From assembly GCA_023622765.1 (NCBI GenBank), contig JAMNYO010000012.1:1-43958 (forward strand): a stretch of DNA of 43,958 nucleotides. The letters run 5' to 3'. A program made the translations under genes and the position numbers. The notes beneath the pieces were generated by a model. That model was given only the letters and a program-made list of their open reading frames with translations. It ran no database searches and was not told the DNA's origin. Numbering within the stretch: position 1 is the first letter of the stretch; each line of letters begins with the position of its first letter. The stretch is from Bacteroidota bacterium. GTDB taxonomy: Bacteria; Bacteroidota; Bacteroidia; Bacteroidales; Dysgonomonadaceae. This document shows positions 9,420 through 18,524 of the stretch, piece after piece.

Positions 9420-9485
9420 ACTATTTCGTTAAGCCAAACGAGCAGAGGACAAGTTCACTTGGAATATGCCGTGACGAGAAATAGT
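9420..9485. repeat. Diverged single copy of the 66-bp hairpin repeat
   Basis: This 66-bp segment aligns end to end with the units at 27622-27885. Its arms are ACTATTTC (9420-9427) and GAAATAGT (9478-9485). Relative to the array arms ACTATTCC/GGAATAGT, one base has changed in each arm so that pairing is kept. The trailing CTAACTTTAATGA is also shared. Confidence 0.8.
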
Positions 9486-9519
9486 CTAACTTTAATGAAT
9501 GATTATTTTAAACATCAAA

Positions 9520-9561
9520 GGTTCCATACACTGAAATGTAAAAGAATAAAATAATCGTATG
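9520..9561 (+). promoter_or_regulatory. Conserved leader before the LmbE-like gene
   Basis: GGTTCCATACACTGAAA through to TAATCGTATG is closely similar to 37887-37926 before rprX. GTTCCATAC (9521-9529) could pair with GTATGAAAC (9557-9565), which includes the start codon, at 8 of 9 positions. This suggests translational control, but only by inference. Confidence 0.45.
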
Positions 9562-10425
9562 AAACGCTTCACTTTTGTTTTATTTTTAACGTTTGCCATT
9601 TGCTTACCTTCCTTTGGTCAAGGTAGAGTGATTAACGTGGTGTTCATAGGAGCACACCCCGATGACGCGGATCTGTTAGCGGGTGGAACGGCCATCAAGT
9701 TTTCACAACTCGGTCACAATGTGCTGTTTGTCTCTTTAACAAACGGTGATGCCGGTCATCACTCCATGGGTGGAGGAGCCCTGGCTAAAAGGCGTCGTGC
9801 TGAAGCGGAAGAGGCGGCAAAGCGATTTGGTGTCACCTATAAAGTGTTGGAATATCATGATGCCGAATTGATGCCCACGCTTGACGTGCGAAAAGAGGTG
9901 ATAAGAATTATCCGGGAGTGGGACGCGGATGTGGTTATCGGGCACAGACCGTACGATTATCATCCCGATCATCGAAACGCGGCCATTGCTTTGCAAGATG
10001 CGGCTTACCTGGTGATTGTTCCAAACGTGGTATCCGACACCCCACCATTGAAAAAAAACCCCCTGTTCCTTTACGCGCAAGACCGATTCCAAAAACCATA
10101 CCCCTTTACTCCCGACATAGCGATCGATATATCGGATGTTTTTAATCAGAAAATTTATGGTATGGCCGCGCATGAGTCACAGTACTTTGAATGGCTGCCG
10201 TGGACGGCGTCGAAGGAAGCACCAAAAAGTCAAGAAGAGAGGCATGAATGGCTTAAAGCGAATCGTAAAAGACCCGTTACACCTGCCGTGAAAGAGTCAT
10301 TAGTTAAATGGTACGGGGGAGAAAAAGCTGAAAAAGTGACCGATGCCGAAGCATTTGAAATATGTGAATATGGCTATCAGCCCACCGATGAAGAGATAAG
10401 AGAACTCTTCCCGATGCTGAAATAA
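9559..10425 (+). CDS. Secreted PIG-L/LmbE-family deacetylase
   Basis: The 288-residue protein has an N-terminal signal peptide (ends near LPSFGQ) and then a PIG-L/LmbE zinc-dependent N-acetyl-sugar deacetylase fold. The zinc-binding AHPDD motif lies at residues 32-36 (His33, Asp35 or Asp36), and the second motif HPDH at 135-138. Members remove acetyl groups from GlcNAc-type sugars or small-molecule glycosides. The signal peptide places this one in the periplasm or outside, which points to glycan or natural-product breakdown rather than mycothiol-type synthesis. It is monocistronic, with a structured leader shared with rprX. The substrate cannot be read from the sequence. Confidence 0.88.
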   Translation: MKRFTFVLFLTFAICLPSFGQGRVINVVFIGAHPDDADLLAGGTAIKFSQLGHNVLFVSLTNGDAGHHSMGGGALAKRRRAEAEEAAKRFGVTYKVLEYHDAELMPTLDVRKEVIRIIREWDADVVIGHRPYDYHPDHRNAAIALQDAAYLVIVPNVVSDTPPLKKNPLFLYAQDRFQKPYPFTPDIAIDISDVFNQKIYGMAAHESQYFEWLPWTASKEAPKSQEERHEWLKANRKRPVTPAVKESLVKWYGGEKAEKVTDAEAFEICEYGYQPTDEEIRELFPMLK

Positions 10426-10475
10426 GGTCGCCTAAGTTCAAGTTTTAAAGGCAAGCCGTTTCGTCAAATATTTGT

Positions 10476-10483
10476 TACCTTTG
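10476..10483 (+). promoter_or_regulatory. Bacteroidota -7 box TACCTTTG
   Basis: TACCTTTG fits TAnnTTTG and lies 41 bases before the ATG at 10525. The -33 region has no obvious TTTG. Confidence 0.5.
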
Positions 10484-10524
10484 TTTTTCTGGTTGGAAAC
10501 CATAAAAACAATATTGGAATAACC

Positions 10525-12120
10525 ATGGGCAAGATAAAAATATTTATAAGTAGCGTGCAGTCTGAGTTTGCCGAAGAGCGCAAAGCGTTGGCAGAGTTTA
10601 TCCGCGCAGACCCGTTGCTGGGTAAATTTTTCGAGCCTTTCCTTTTTGAAGAGCTTCCGGCAGTTGATTTAAGCGCACCGAGCGTTTACTTGAAAGAAGT
10701 TGGATTGTGCAATATCTATTTAGGGCTTATCGGGGTAAAGTACGGTTACCATGCTAGCGAAGGGATATCGCCCACCGAGAGGGAATACAACGAAGCCACG
10801 AAACGAAATAAAACCCGATTTATTTTTCTAACCAACCACGAAGTTGCTGAACGCGAGCAAGAGGTAAACGCTTTTATCAAGAAAATTGAAAAAGAGGTGG
10901 TGCGCAGCAGGTTTATCGGGCTATCGTCATTGCTACAAAACGTCTATCACAGCCTAATCCGCTATTTGGAAGAAAACAGGTTTATACAACTTGGACCCTT
11001 CGATGCGCAGATTAATTCAACAGCAAGCGTAGACGATATTGACAAAGAAAAAGTGCTCTCCTTTGTCCGTTTAGCTAAATCCCGCAGGGGATTTCCGTTA
11101 GATGAAAACAGCCCTACACTTAAAATCCTGCACCACCTCAACCTGTCGCAGGATGAGAAATTAACCAATGCAGCCCTGTTGCTTTTCGGTAAAAACCCAC
11201 AACGTTTTTTCCCCACGGCAACTGCCAAGTGCGCTGTTTTTCATGGATTCAGAAAAGCGAAACCTATCCCGTCATATAAAATCATTGGCGGCGACATTTT
11301 TGAGCAGATAAATCAGGCAGTGGAGTTCGTGATGTCACAACTCGATTTCAGGGTGGGCACCCGCTCGCATTCAGACATCGCTCCCGGTAGCTACGAAATT
11401 CCCAGAGAGGTAGTTTCCGAGGGTATCGTGAATGCCATAGGCCACCGAAACTACGCCAGCCATTCCAGCGTTGAGATTATTTTGTACAAAGACAGGTTAG
11501 AAATCTCCAATCCGGGTTCTTTACCCCTGGGCTGGACAACCGAACGGCTGAAACAGCTGCACAACTCCGTGCCGCACAATCCGTTTATTGCCCACCCCAT
11601 GTATCTTGCGGGGTATATCGAACAGTTGGGTACCGGCACCGAAGACATGGTAAGAAGAATGGTAGAGCACGGCCTTCCCGAACCCGAGTTTATTCAGGAA
11701 CAGGACTTTAGGGTGATTATCTATCGCTACACCCTGCAAGCTACCCCCCAAGCTACCCCCCAAGCTACCCCCCAAGCTACCCCCCAAGTTACCGAACAAC
11801 CTTCCGAACAAGATACCGAACAAGTTGCCATGCAAAATAACATGCAAGACACCATACAAGTTAAAACGCCTTTAAGTACGGCAGTAAAAAACTTAATTAA
11901 GGTTTTGGAAGGAGAAATGTCGAGAGAAGAGTTACAAGAAGCTTTACAGTTAAAAGACAGAAAGTATTTCCGAACAGTCTATATTAATGAAGCATTAAAC
12001 GGCGGATGGATTGAAATGACGGAAGCTGAACCAAATCATCCGAAGCAAAAATACCGACTAACTAAAAAAGGGCTAAAAGCAAAACAACAATGGAACAATA
12101 AAAAGATACGACTCATATAA
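10525..12120 (+). CDS. DUF4062 and AlbA/RecG-like ATP-binding protein
   Basis: The 531-residue protein opens with a DUF4062 domain (residues ~3-110, starting KIKIFISSVQSEF), a TIR-like fold common in conflict and signalling proteins. The centre holds the GHKL-type ATP-binding domain of the Schlafen/AlbA-associated family: ALLLFGKNPQRFFP, then VNAIGHRNY, LEISNPGSLP and GTGTEDMVRRM. A low-complexity linker rich in Q, T and P follows, then a C-terminal winged helix. Such proteins occur in defence islands and are annotated as putative transcriptional regulators; a defence role here is inference. The gene ends where an HsdS remnant begins. Base composition is intermediate between the GC-richer left flank and the AT-rich genes to its right. 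Confidence 0.8.
   Translation: MGKIKIFISSVQSEFAEERKALAEFIRADPLLGKFFEPFLFEELPAVDLSAPSVYLKEVGLCNIYLGLIGVKYGYHASEGISPTEREYNEATKRNKTRFIFLTNHEVAEREQEVNAFIKKIEKEVVRSRFIGLSSLLQNVYHSLIRYLEENRFIQLGPFDAQINSTASVDDIDKEKVLSFVRLAKSRRGFPLDENSPTLKILHHLNLSQDEKLTNAALLLFGKNPQRFFPTATAKCAVFHGFRKAKPIPSYKIIGGDIFEQINQAVEFVMSQLDFRVGTRSHSDIAPGSYEIPREVVSEGIVNAIGHRNYASHSSVEIILYKDRLEISNPGSLPLGWTTERLKQLHNSVPHNPFIAHPMYLAGYIEQLGTGTEDMVRRMVEHGLPEPEFIQEQDFRVIIYRYTLQATPQATPQATPQATPQVTEQPSEQDTEQVAMQNNMQDTIQVKTPLSTAVKNLIKVLEGEMSREELQEALQLKDRKYFRTVYINEALNGGWIEMTEAEPNHPKQKYRLTKKGLKAKQQWNNKKIRLI
11737..11784 (+). repeat. Four copies of a 12-bp coding repeat
   Basis: CAAGCTACCCCC is repeated four times exactly and encodes QATP units in the linker of the DUF4062 protein. 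Copy-number change would lengthen or shorten the linker without shifting the frame. Confidence 0.9.
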
Positions 12121-12209
12121 AGGTAGTGGTATAAAGCGGGTTGGAGAAACACCAAGACATTGGGAGGTGAAGAAGTTGGCAGATGATTCAACAATATTAA
12201 AACATAATT
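12101..12209 (+). pseudogene. Remnant of type I restriction HsdS N-terminus
   Basis: In the frame of 12101 the DNA reads KRYDSYKGSGIKRVGETP and continues RHWEVKKL. This is the classic opening of HsdS specificity subunits (typically YKDSGVEWIGEIPEHWEVKKL-like). No start codon is available, and the frame closes at 12220-12222 after about 40 codons. The rest of hsdS, hsdM and hsdR is absent. It appears to be the scar of a deleted or replaced type I restriction system, overlapping the end of the DUF4062 gene and the start of the WYL gene. Confidence 0.65.
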
Positions 12210-13280
12210 ATGAAAACAATTGACAGAACCGATTTTGATAAGATACAACCCAAAATGCAGGCCAACATGAAAGTCTTAGAATTCACTTTGTCAGACTTGC
12301 ATTTTCATACGGCACAAGAACTGAGAAGTTTAATTAAGAATAAAGATGGAAAAACAATTTCACTAAGAGCGTTGCAAAATATTCTTAAAGAATTAAATGA
12401 TAATATATACGGTAATGGTAAACACAATAAAATAATTCGCAAACATGGTGAAAAAGGAAATCCAATGTATCGTCTTGAAAATAACACGGAATTAGCTTTT
12501 CCCGAAGTAATGTTTACTAACCAAGATAGAGTACTTATCACATCTTTGTTAAAAATGATTGCCGTGTTTGATGGCGGATTACCTATCAATAAACTTCTTA
12601 CCAATTTAAAAATAAAAAATAGCGAGATCAAGGATTTCTTTCACGGAAAAATAGACATAGAATACAACCAATATATCCATAAATGGATATCTATTTTATA
12701 TGATTCTATTGTTCAAAAGAAAGTGATAGAAATAGAATATCGAGAAATGGAAAGTTTGGAAAAATCTACATTAACAGTGTCTCCTTATCTTTTGAAAAAC
12801 TTCAATAATCGCTGGCATTTAATTGGGCATATACATAAACCTTTCTCTTTTGAATGGAGTATTTTTTCTTTAGATCGAATTATTAACATAAAGTCACACA
12901 CAGGATCTAAATCTTTTCGGGAAGCTAAATTAGAAATTATCAATGAATATTATGACTCTGTAATAGGTTTTTACGTGCCAACTCAAAAAAGCAGCGAGAT
13001 TCCAAAATATCTAAACCCAAGTATGTTAAAACCATTTGATATTAAAATTAAAGTTCTCGATCAATCCACATTTTATTACATCCAGACAAATCCAATCCAC
13101 AAATCACAACAATGCGATGCTAAGAAACAAGAGATTTCATTTAGGGTGATTGAAAATCCGTTGCTTTATTCAAAGTTATTTAGTTTTGGGAGTAAGATAA
13201 AAGTAATAGAACCTGACTTCCTCAGTGAAAAAATAATAGATGATGCCCATAAAGTTATAAACATTTATAAAACGAAGTAG
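12210..13280 (+). CDS. WYL-domain transcriptional regulator
   Basis: The 356-residue protein has an N-terminal helix-turn-helix region (residues ~20-90, with SLRALQNILKEL as a likely recognition helix) and a central WYL-type domain around residues 160-230, where RWHLIGH takes the place of the WYL signature. A C-terminal WCX-like domain follows. WYL proteins bind nucleic acid or nucleotide ligands and often control defence genes. The gene lies 33 bases upstream of the helicase on the same strand, so it probably regulates that cluster. Its DNA is AT-rich, unlike the chromosome flanks. Confidence 0.8.
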   Translation: MKTIDRTDFDKIQPKMQANMKVLEFTLSDLHFHTAQELRSLIKNKDGKTISLRALQNILKELNDNIYGNGKHNKIIRKHGEKGNPMYRLENNTELAFPEVMFTNQDRVLITSLLKMIAVFDGGLPINKLLTNLKIKNSEIKDFFHGKIDIEYNQYIHKWISILYDSIVQKKVIEIEYREMESLEKSTLTVSPYLLKNFNNRWHLIGHIHKPFSFEWSIFSLDRIINIKSHTGSKSFREAKLEIINEYYDSVIGFYVPTQKSSEIPKYLNPSMLKPFDIKIKVLDQSTFYYIQTNPIHKSQQCDAKKQEISFRVIENPLLYSKLFSFGSKIKVIEPDFLSEKIIDDAHKVINIYKTK

Positions 13281-13298
13281 ATTTTCGCTTTTTGAAAT

Positions 13299-13306
13299 TA
13301 CCTTTG
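13299..13306 (+). promoter_or_regulatory. -7 box TACCTTTG just before the helicase
   Basis: TACCTTTG fits the Bacteroidota -7 consensus and lies only 7 bases from the ATG at 13314. If used, the helicase transcript would be leaderless or nearly so. Confidence 0.45.
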
Positions 13307-13313
13307 TAAAAAA

Positions 13314-16300
13314 ATGGGAAAAAGAGAATATCAATATGTTCCTAAATCTTTGGGAATAAGAAAGAACGATTACCCTACGAGGATAATCACAGATGGATTT
13401 GGTCAATATGAAGCTGGTGTGCTTTTTGCACAAAATATTAAATATAAAGGCTTGGCTGTTCCTGTCGATATAGCACGAGATTTATTTGACAGTTTTATTG
13501 AAATAAAACAAATCGCAGGAATAGAGGTAATAAAGTCAATCAATAATGGCAAAATAGCTTTATTAGAAGTAAATATAAGTGAAGATGTTATCAGCCAGGA
13601 TAATATTGAATTTTACGAGTCATTACAAGTTGGCAAATTATACTCCGTTAGTGTTTTATATTCTACTATGAGTTTCTATATCTTATCAATAGAAGATACA
13701 CAATTAAGAGGTTATATTGATAAAGAAGAAGTTGGTCATATCGAAGTTTGTGAAGACATAGAGCTTCAGTTACAGCTTTATAGAAAAGCAGCTAGCCCTC
13801 TACAGCTATCACATTTCGTCAAACCAACTATCGCTAAAGAAGGTTTTTTAGATACAGTAAGTTTTGATGATGAAGAAAAACAAAAACGCTTTTTTCTTAC
13901 ACCTGAAGAAAGGTCAGTGATTTCAGATGAAGACATAAAATTAATAGAATTAATGCTAGACGAGTATCCAACGCTTACCAAAGATACGCTTTCAGTAATA
14001 TCAGAGTATCCTTTTTTCTGTAAATATAGTGACATGCAACCTTCACTAGAACTAGAAAAGTTTATTAATGAAAGACCTTCATATTTTCAAAATGGGACTT
14101 TTTGGTTAAACATTTTTCTCGAAAAAAAGACCGGTAAAAACAAAATTGTCCTTTTTGATGAAAACTCAACGGTTCTTGTTGTTGATACATCAAACAAAGA
14201 GTTCAGTATTGATCAATTTTACGCTGACAAAACCACTCATACAGCTAAACGTATAATTCAGCGTAATAACTATACAAAATTAAAAATATCAGGAGACAAA
14301 TTACATTTTCTGAAACAAACTGAAGCAACTCCTCACGAGTATTCTACTGAAAAGGTAGTCACTTATCTTGAGAGGATGAAAGACCTTAATGTACGTATTT
14401 TAAAAGAAGTAAAGGGGAAAATTGGTTTTAAAATAGAAAAAGATGCGTTTGAATATGGTATTCTTCAAAAATATTTAGAATTTGAAAAAAATCTTGAAGA
14501 AAACAATAATGGGGAGATTATTTATATTCCCCCTGATAAAATCAATCTTACTGCGGGCGAGCATATTGGTGGTACTACTGCCTTACTTCTCAAAATGAGT
14601 GAAAATCAAGCTAAACAACTACTTGGCAATGTTAGTCAAACAGACGAGGAAGTATATGTTTCCATTTTAGATAATGAGGAGAAGCCAATGTATTCTGGGA
14701 AATTATCGTTTAAAGAAAACGATGAGTACTTCCTCTCATTTTATGAAAGTCACGACTTGAACATTCACCGTATAAATGGCATCAGAATTGTACAAAGCTC
14801 AAATACTAAACATTTAGACGTACAACTCTCTGCTCTTAAAGGATTTGTAAAAAAGGACACATTAAATATCCATAAAGATTTAGTTTTTGATAAATTAGAG
14901 ACACCCGACACCTCGAAATACAATGATATTGTTTTTTTCAATGAAAACATTGCCAAAGCCAAAGCAGACAATCGACAAGCTGAGGCAGTAAAAAAAGCAT
15001 TAGGAAATAAAAGCATGCTTTTAATTCAAGGGCCACCTGGAACAGGGAAAACAAGTGTAATTGTTGAAATTATTTGCCAATTAGCAAAGGAGGGCAAAAA
15101 AATCTTAGTTTGCAGCCAGGCTCATGCTGCCGTTGATAACATCTACAATCGAATTAAGAGCAATAATGAAATATTGAAAGCTTTAAGAATAAATAATGAA
15201 GGCAATACAGAATCATGGGGTGATAACTTTGACGAGAATGATTATGAGAATTTCATCAAGAACAACAGATATGTTTTACAAAAATTATTCTCTGAGCAAC
15301 CGATTGTTGATATAAAAAAACACATTGATGAAATAATAGACTATAATAATCAAACAGAATCCAATTATAAAAAAATACATCATAATTTATGTAATTACTA
15401 TCCAGAAATTAAAAACATACGAGACAAAGAGAAATTAATACAAATTCTTGAGTTTTTAGAAGAGAAATCAGTAGGAATAACCGGCTTGTTGTTGGAAACA
15501 CAGAGATACCAGAGTATGGACATGATACTTGGCACTTGCATTGGTGTGGGGATGAATTATATTCTTAAAAAAGGCTCCGTGAAATTTGATACAGTCATAA
15601 TTGATGAAGCTGCCAAAGCTAATTTGGCAGAAACCATAGTGCCTTTACGATTAGGTGATCGTTATGTTTTAGTAGGAGATTACAATCAACTGCCTCCTTA
15701 CATTGACAGGGAAAAAATTAACGTTTTTATTAGTCAAAGTAATGCTGACAATTTAGAAAACACAAAAGAGACAACTGGAAGTATTGGCCAAAATAACGAA
15801 ATGGAAGAACAACAATTAAAAGAAAATGATGTAATTAAAGCGCTAAGCACATCATTGTTTGAGGACTTTCATAACCATCGCAATTTTCCAGAGGAGAACT
15901 CTGTACTTCTTAATTATCAGTATAGGATGAATCCGACTATAGGTGACTTTATTTCAAAGTTGTTTTATAATTCAGAATTAAGAAACGGTTTTGGCACTGA
16001 TAAAGAACACATTAACACCCCTCGTTTCCCAGCCCCAGTAATCTTTTACGACACATCTAATCACAAAGAACGTTCTTATGAAACTAGAGAGCCTACCGGC
16101 AGTTATTTCAACATAAAAGAAATAGATATAATCTGTAATAGTATTATTCCGGAAATAATTCCGTTGCTCACAGAAGATCCTAGTTTAAAAGTGGGTATCA
16201 TATCGCCTTATAGCGCCCAATGTAAAAGACTAAAAGAGCGAATAGAAAACAAACAACTCAAAGAAAGTGTATATACTGTAGATTCTATACAAGGTAGTGA

Positions 16301-17270
16301 GTTTGATATTGTGATATTTTCGTTTGTACGATCCTTTTCACCAAAATCCAATAGTAATATTGGTTTTCTATCTGATTTGCGGAGATTAAACGTTTCTTTA
16401 AGTCGTGCAAAGAAAAAGCTAATATTGGTTGGGAACAAAGAAACGCTCACGAGAAAGAAAGCACATCCAGGGAGCACAAATACAGATCGAGTTTCCACTC
16501 TTGACGTATTTAAAGCTATTACAGAAAATACGAAATCCATCTTTGACATCTCAGATTTAGAGCATTTCAAGCAAAACTGTCCGAAAATAGGAACTGTCTT
16601 CACAGACTGTAAATGGAAATATGAGAAAAAAGATTTAGTGTCCTTTGATATAAACTTAAAAGGACGTGAATTAAAGTTCCGGATGCCGTTATATCAATCA
16701 AAATATGATTTAAACAAAAAGACTACAATTGATGTCCTTTTTGAAGGTTTAAATAAAAAAGGTATGCCTATGTTTTGCTACTATGATGCATCTATAAGTA
16801 TAGCTGATAAATTAATAAAAGGATGTTTAAAAAAATTCACTGCCAAGATTATTAATATTAACAACACAGAAGTATTATTAAGCTTTACAGATGATTCTCA
16901 ACATACAATTAATTTGCCTCCCGAGGTTTGCTACTTGTTAGACAAAGGAAATGAATATCCTTTTTATGTTACCAACAATAAAATATATTTTGATAGAAGT
17001 GAGGATTATAAGCAATTTATTGATACACATGACATAGCCAATGGTAAATATTTGGGATTAGTAAAGAAAGAAGACGACCACAACTTTTATGTTTCTATTG
17101 ATGGATTTTATGCAACAATAAGTAAAAATGATTTTACAACACCCAGAATCAAATTAGGACAAGAGTATTTTTTCAGCATTAATAAAACAAACGACAGAAG
17201 GAAGTCAATCCAATTAAAATTTGAATATGAAACAAATTACAAAAATACAAAAGCTCGTTACGGAATGTGA
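13314..17270 (+). CDS. Large UPF1/DNA2-like SF1 helicase
   Basis: The 1318-residue protein carries a complete superfamily 1 helicase core. Walker A GPPGTGKT is at residues 573-580, Walker B IIDEAAK has Asp764-Glu765, then VGDYNQLPP (motif III), NYQYRMNP (motif IV region), DSIQGSEFDIVI (motif V) and RRLNVSLSRAKKKL (motif VI). This layout is that of AAA_11/AAA_12 UPF1-like helicases acting on RNA or DNA. The first ~550 residues are unassigned, and the last ~200 look beta-rich and OB-like. The gene starts a co-directional cluster with the unknown protein (overlapping), the PLD nuclease and the CARF protein. A defence role is inferred from that company. Confidence 0.85.
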   Translation: MGKREYQYVPKSLGIRKNDYPTRIITDGFGQYEAGVLFAQNIKYKGLAVPVDIARDLFDSFIEIKQIAGIEVIKSINNGKIALLEVNISEDVISQDNIEFYESLQVGKLYSVSVLYSTMSFYILSIEDTQLRGYIDKEEVGHIEVCEDIELQLQLYRKAASPLQLSHFVKPTIAKEGFLDTVSFDDEEKQKRFFLTPEERSVISDEDIKLIELMLDEYPTLTKDTLSVISEYPFFCKYSDMQPSLELEKFINERPSYFQNGTFWLNIFLEKKTGKNKIVLFDENSTVLVVDTSNKEFSIDQFYADKTTHTAKRIIQRNNYTKLKISGDKLHFLKQTEATPHEYSTEKVVTYLERMKDLNVRILKEVKGKIGFKIEKDAFEYGILQKYLEFEKNLEENNNGEIIYIPPDKINLTAGEHIGGTTALLLKMSENQAKQLLGNVSQTDEEVYVSILDNEEKPMYSGKLSFKENDEYFLSFYESHDLNIHRINGIRIVQSSNTKHLDVQLSALKGFVKKDTLNIHKDLVFDKLETPDTSKYNDIVFFNENIAKAKADNRQAEAVKKALGNKSMLLIQGPPGTGKTSVIVEIICQLAKEGKKILVCSQAHAAVDNIYNRIKSNNEILKALRINNEGNTESWGDNFDENDYENFIKNNRYVLQKLFSEQPIVDIKKHIDEIIDYNNQTESNYKKIHHNLCNYYPEIKNIRDKEKLIQILEFLEEKSVGITGLLLETQRYQSMDMILGTCIGVGMNYILKKGSVKFDTVIIDEAAKANLAETIVPLRLGDRYVLVGDYNQLPPYIDREKINVFISQSNADNLENTKETTGSIGQNNEMEEQQLKENDVIKALSTSLFEDFHNHRNFPEENSVLLNYQYRMNPTIGDFISKLFYNSELRNGFGTDKEHINTPRFPAPVIFYDTSNHKERSYETREPTGSYFNIKEIDIICNSIIPEIIPLLTEDPSLKVGIISPYSAQCKRLKERIENKQLKESVYTVDSIQGSEFDIVIFSFVRSFSPKSNSNIGFLSDLRRLNVSLSRAKKKLILVGNKETLTRKKAHPGSTNTDRVSTLDVFKAITENTKSIFDISDLEHFKQNCPKIGTVFTDCKWKYEKKDLVSFDINLKGRELKFRMPLYQSKYDLNKKTTIDVLFEGLNKKGMPMFCYYDASISIADKLIKGCLKKFTAKIININNTEVLLSFTDDSQHTINLPPEVCYLLDKGNEYPFYVTNNKIYFDRSEDYKQFIDTHDIANGKYLGLVKKEDDHNFYVSIDGFYATISKNDFTTPRIKLGQEYFFSINKTNDRRKSIQLKFEYETNYKNTKARYGM

Positions 17271-18504
17271 TAGGACATTAATCGGGATAATGAAAGTGCA
17301 ATGTCCAGTATACGTGCTACATCTTTCTTATACAACCAAAGAAAATGATCCATTTTATACTATTGACAGAGCAATAATGCATTACATTGAAATTCAGCCT
17401 AATCTAAATACACAATATTTGTCATGGTTTTTAGGAATGGAGATTGATTTTATTAGATATCGCATTGAGGGAGTACTGGAAAAAGAAGGAATGTTAATTT
17501 CAAAGGAGAGAGAGGTGAAGGGAAACAATGATAAAAGAAAAGAATACGTCTATGAAATAACCCCTAAAGGACACAATAAATACTTTAATGAAAGAGGCGA
17601 ACGTCCTGAAATAAGAGTAAACAACGATTTGGTTGTAGATGGTAAAACATTAGGGCTATTGCCTAAATGTATATATCAAAGTAATGCTGAGATTACATTC
17701 AGATACAATCAGGATATAGACACACTACCTCATAAGCCACTATTAAATACTAAAGATGAGTCTATATCACGCCTAATACAAAAAATTGAAAAAATGTCTC
17801 GAAAAGAAAAAGAAGAATATAATATAGATGTTGATGCCTATAACTTTACAGTGGAACAATATACCCCGAAATATATCAAAGGTGTATATATAGTTTTTAG
17901 TAGTGATGCTAAAGGAAAATACAAAGATTTATTTTTTGAAGAACAGTTTGTATCAATCGAATCACTTAAAGATGGACTAGGTAAATATTATTTTATTATC
18001 AAAGATGGATTAGTACAAAGTAATTGCGGTTATTCACGTCAACTGGAAAAAAACTTATCTGAAACCCTTACACATTTTTATCTTCAAGAAATTGAATTAC
18101 TTTTAACAACAAGATATTCTCTTACATCAATTTCTAAAAACGAATATTCGTATAATCAGGATAACGAAACGTTTCCTTTAACCGTTTTACTAACAAGTGA
18201 ATTATTAATTAATTCTGAAAACAAAAGACAGTTAATTGCCGATGCACGCAAAGGAATTTTAGAAATACAGGTTGAACAAGGGGGTATGTTCTACATTAAA
18301 GCCAAAGTTGACGATTCATTATCTAAACTAATAGAGATTGATACAAAGATTAACAAATGGAAAGAAAGAAACGGAATAATTGATTATCAATTTGTTGGGC
18401 AAGAACTTGGTTACACTTCAAATTGGAGGAAAAATCTATTACACCTGGAACGTCTAAACGAATTAGAAGAAATAGATATAAGTCGCTTTATTCAAGCAAA
18501 TTAA
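17227..18504 (+). CDS. Unknown protein with winged-helix N-terminus
   Basis: I do not recognise this family. With ATG 17227 the product is 425 residues and overlaps the helicase end by 44 bases; a TTG at 17221 and an ATG at 17290 are alternatives. Residues ~45-110 look like a winged helix (TQYLSWFLGMEIDFIRYRI followed by a charged wing and EITPKGHNKYF). The remainder is mixed alpha/beta with no catalytic motif I can name. The overlap suggests translational coupling with the helicase, so it may be a DNA- or RNA-binding partner of the complex. The PLD gene follows after 20 bases. Confidence 0.65.
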   Translation: MKQITKIQKLVTECDRTLIGIMKVQCPVYVLHLSYTTKENDPFYTIDRAIMHYIEIQPNLNTQYLSWFLGMEIDFIRYRIEGVLEKEGMLISKEREVKGNNDKRKEYVYEITPKGHNKYFNERGERPEIRVNNDLVVDGKTLGLLPKCIYQSNAEITFRYNQDIDTLPHKPLLNTKDESISRLIQKIEKMSRKEKEEYNIDVDAYNFTVEQYTPKYIKGVYIVFSSDAKGKYKDLFFEEQFVSIESLKDGLGKYYFIIKDGLVQSNCGYSRQLEKNLSETLTHFYLQEIELLLTTRYSLTSISKNEYSYNQDNETFPLTVLLTSELLINSENKRQLIADARKGILEIQVEQGGMFYIKAKVDDSLSKLIEIDTKINKWKERNGIIDYQFVGQELGYTSNWRKNLLHLERLNELEEIDISRFIQAN

Positions 18505-18524
18505 AAATTACAAACGATCTAATT

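Noticed and set aside
18423-18524. TTG start for the PLD nuclease
   Set aside because: It would overlap the previous gene by 82 bases with no domain gained; the ATG at 18525 begins just before the conserved region.
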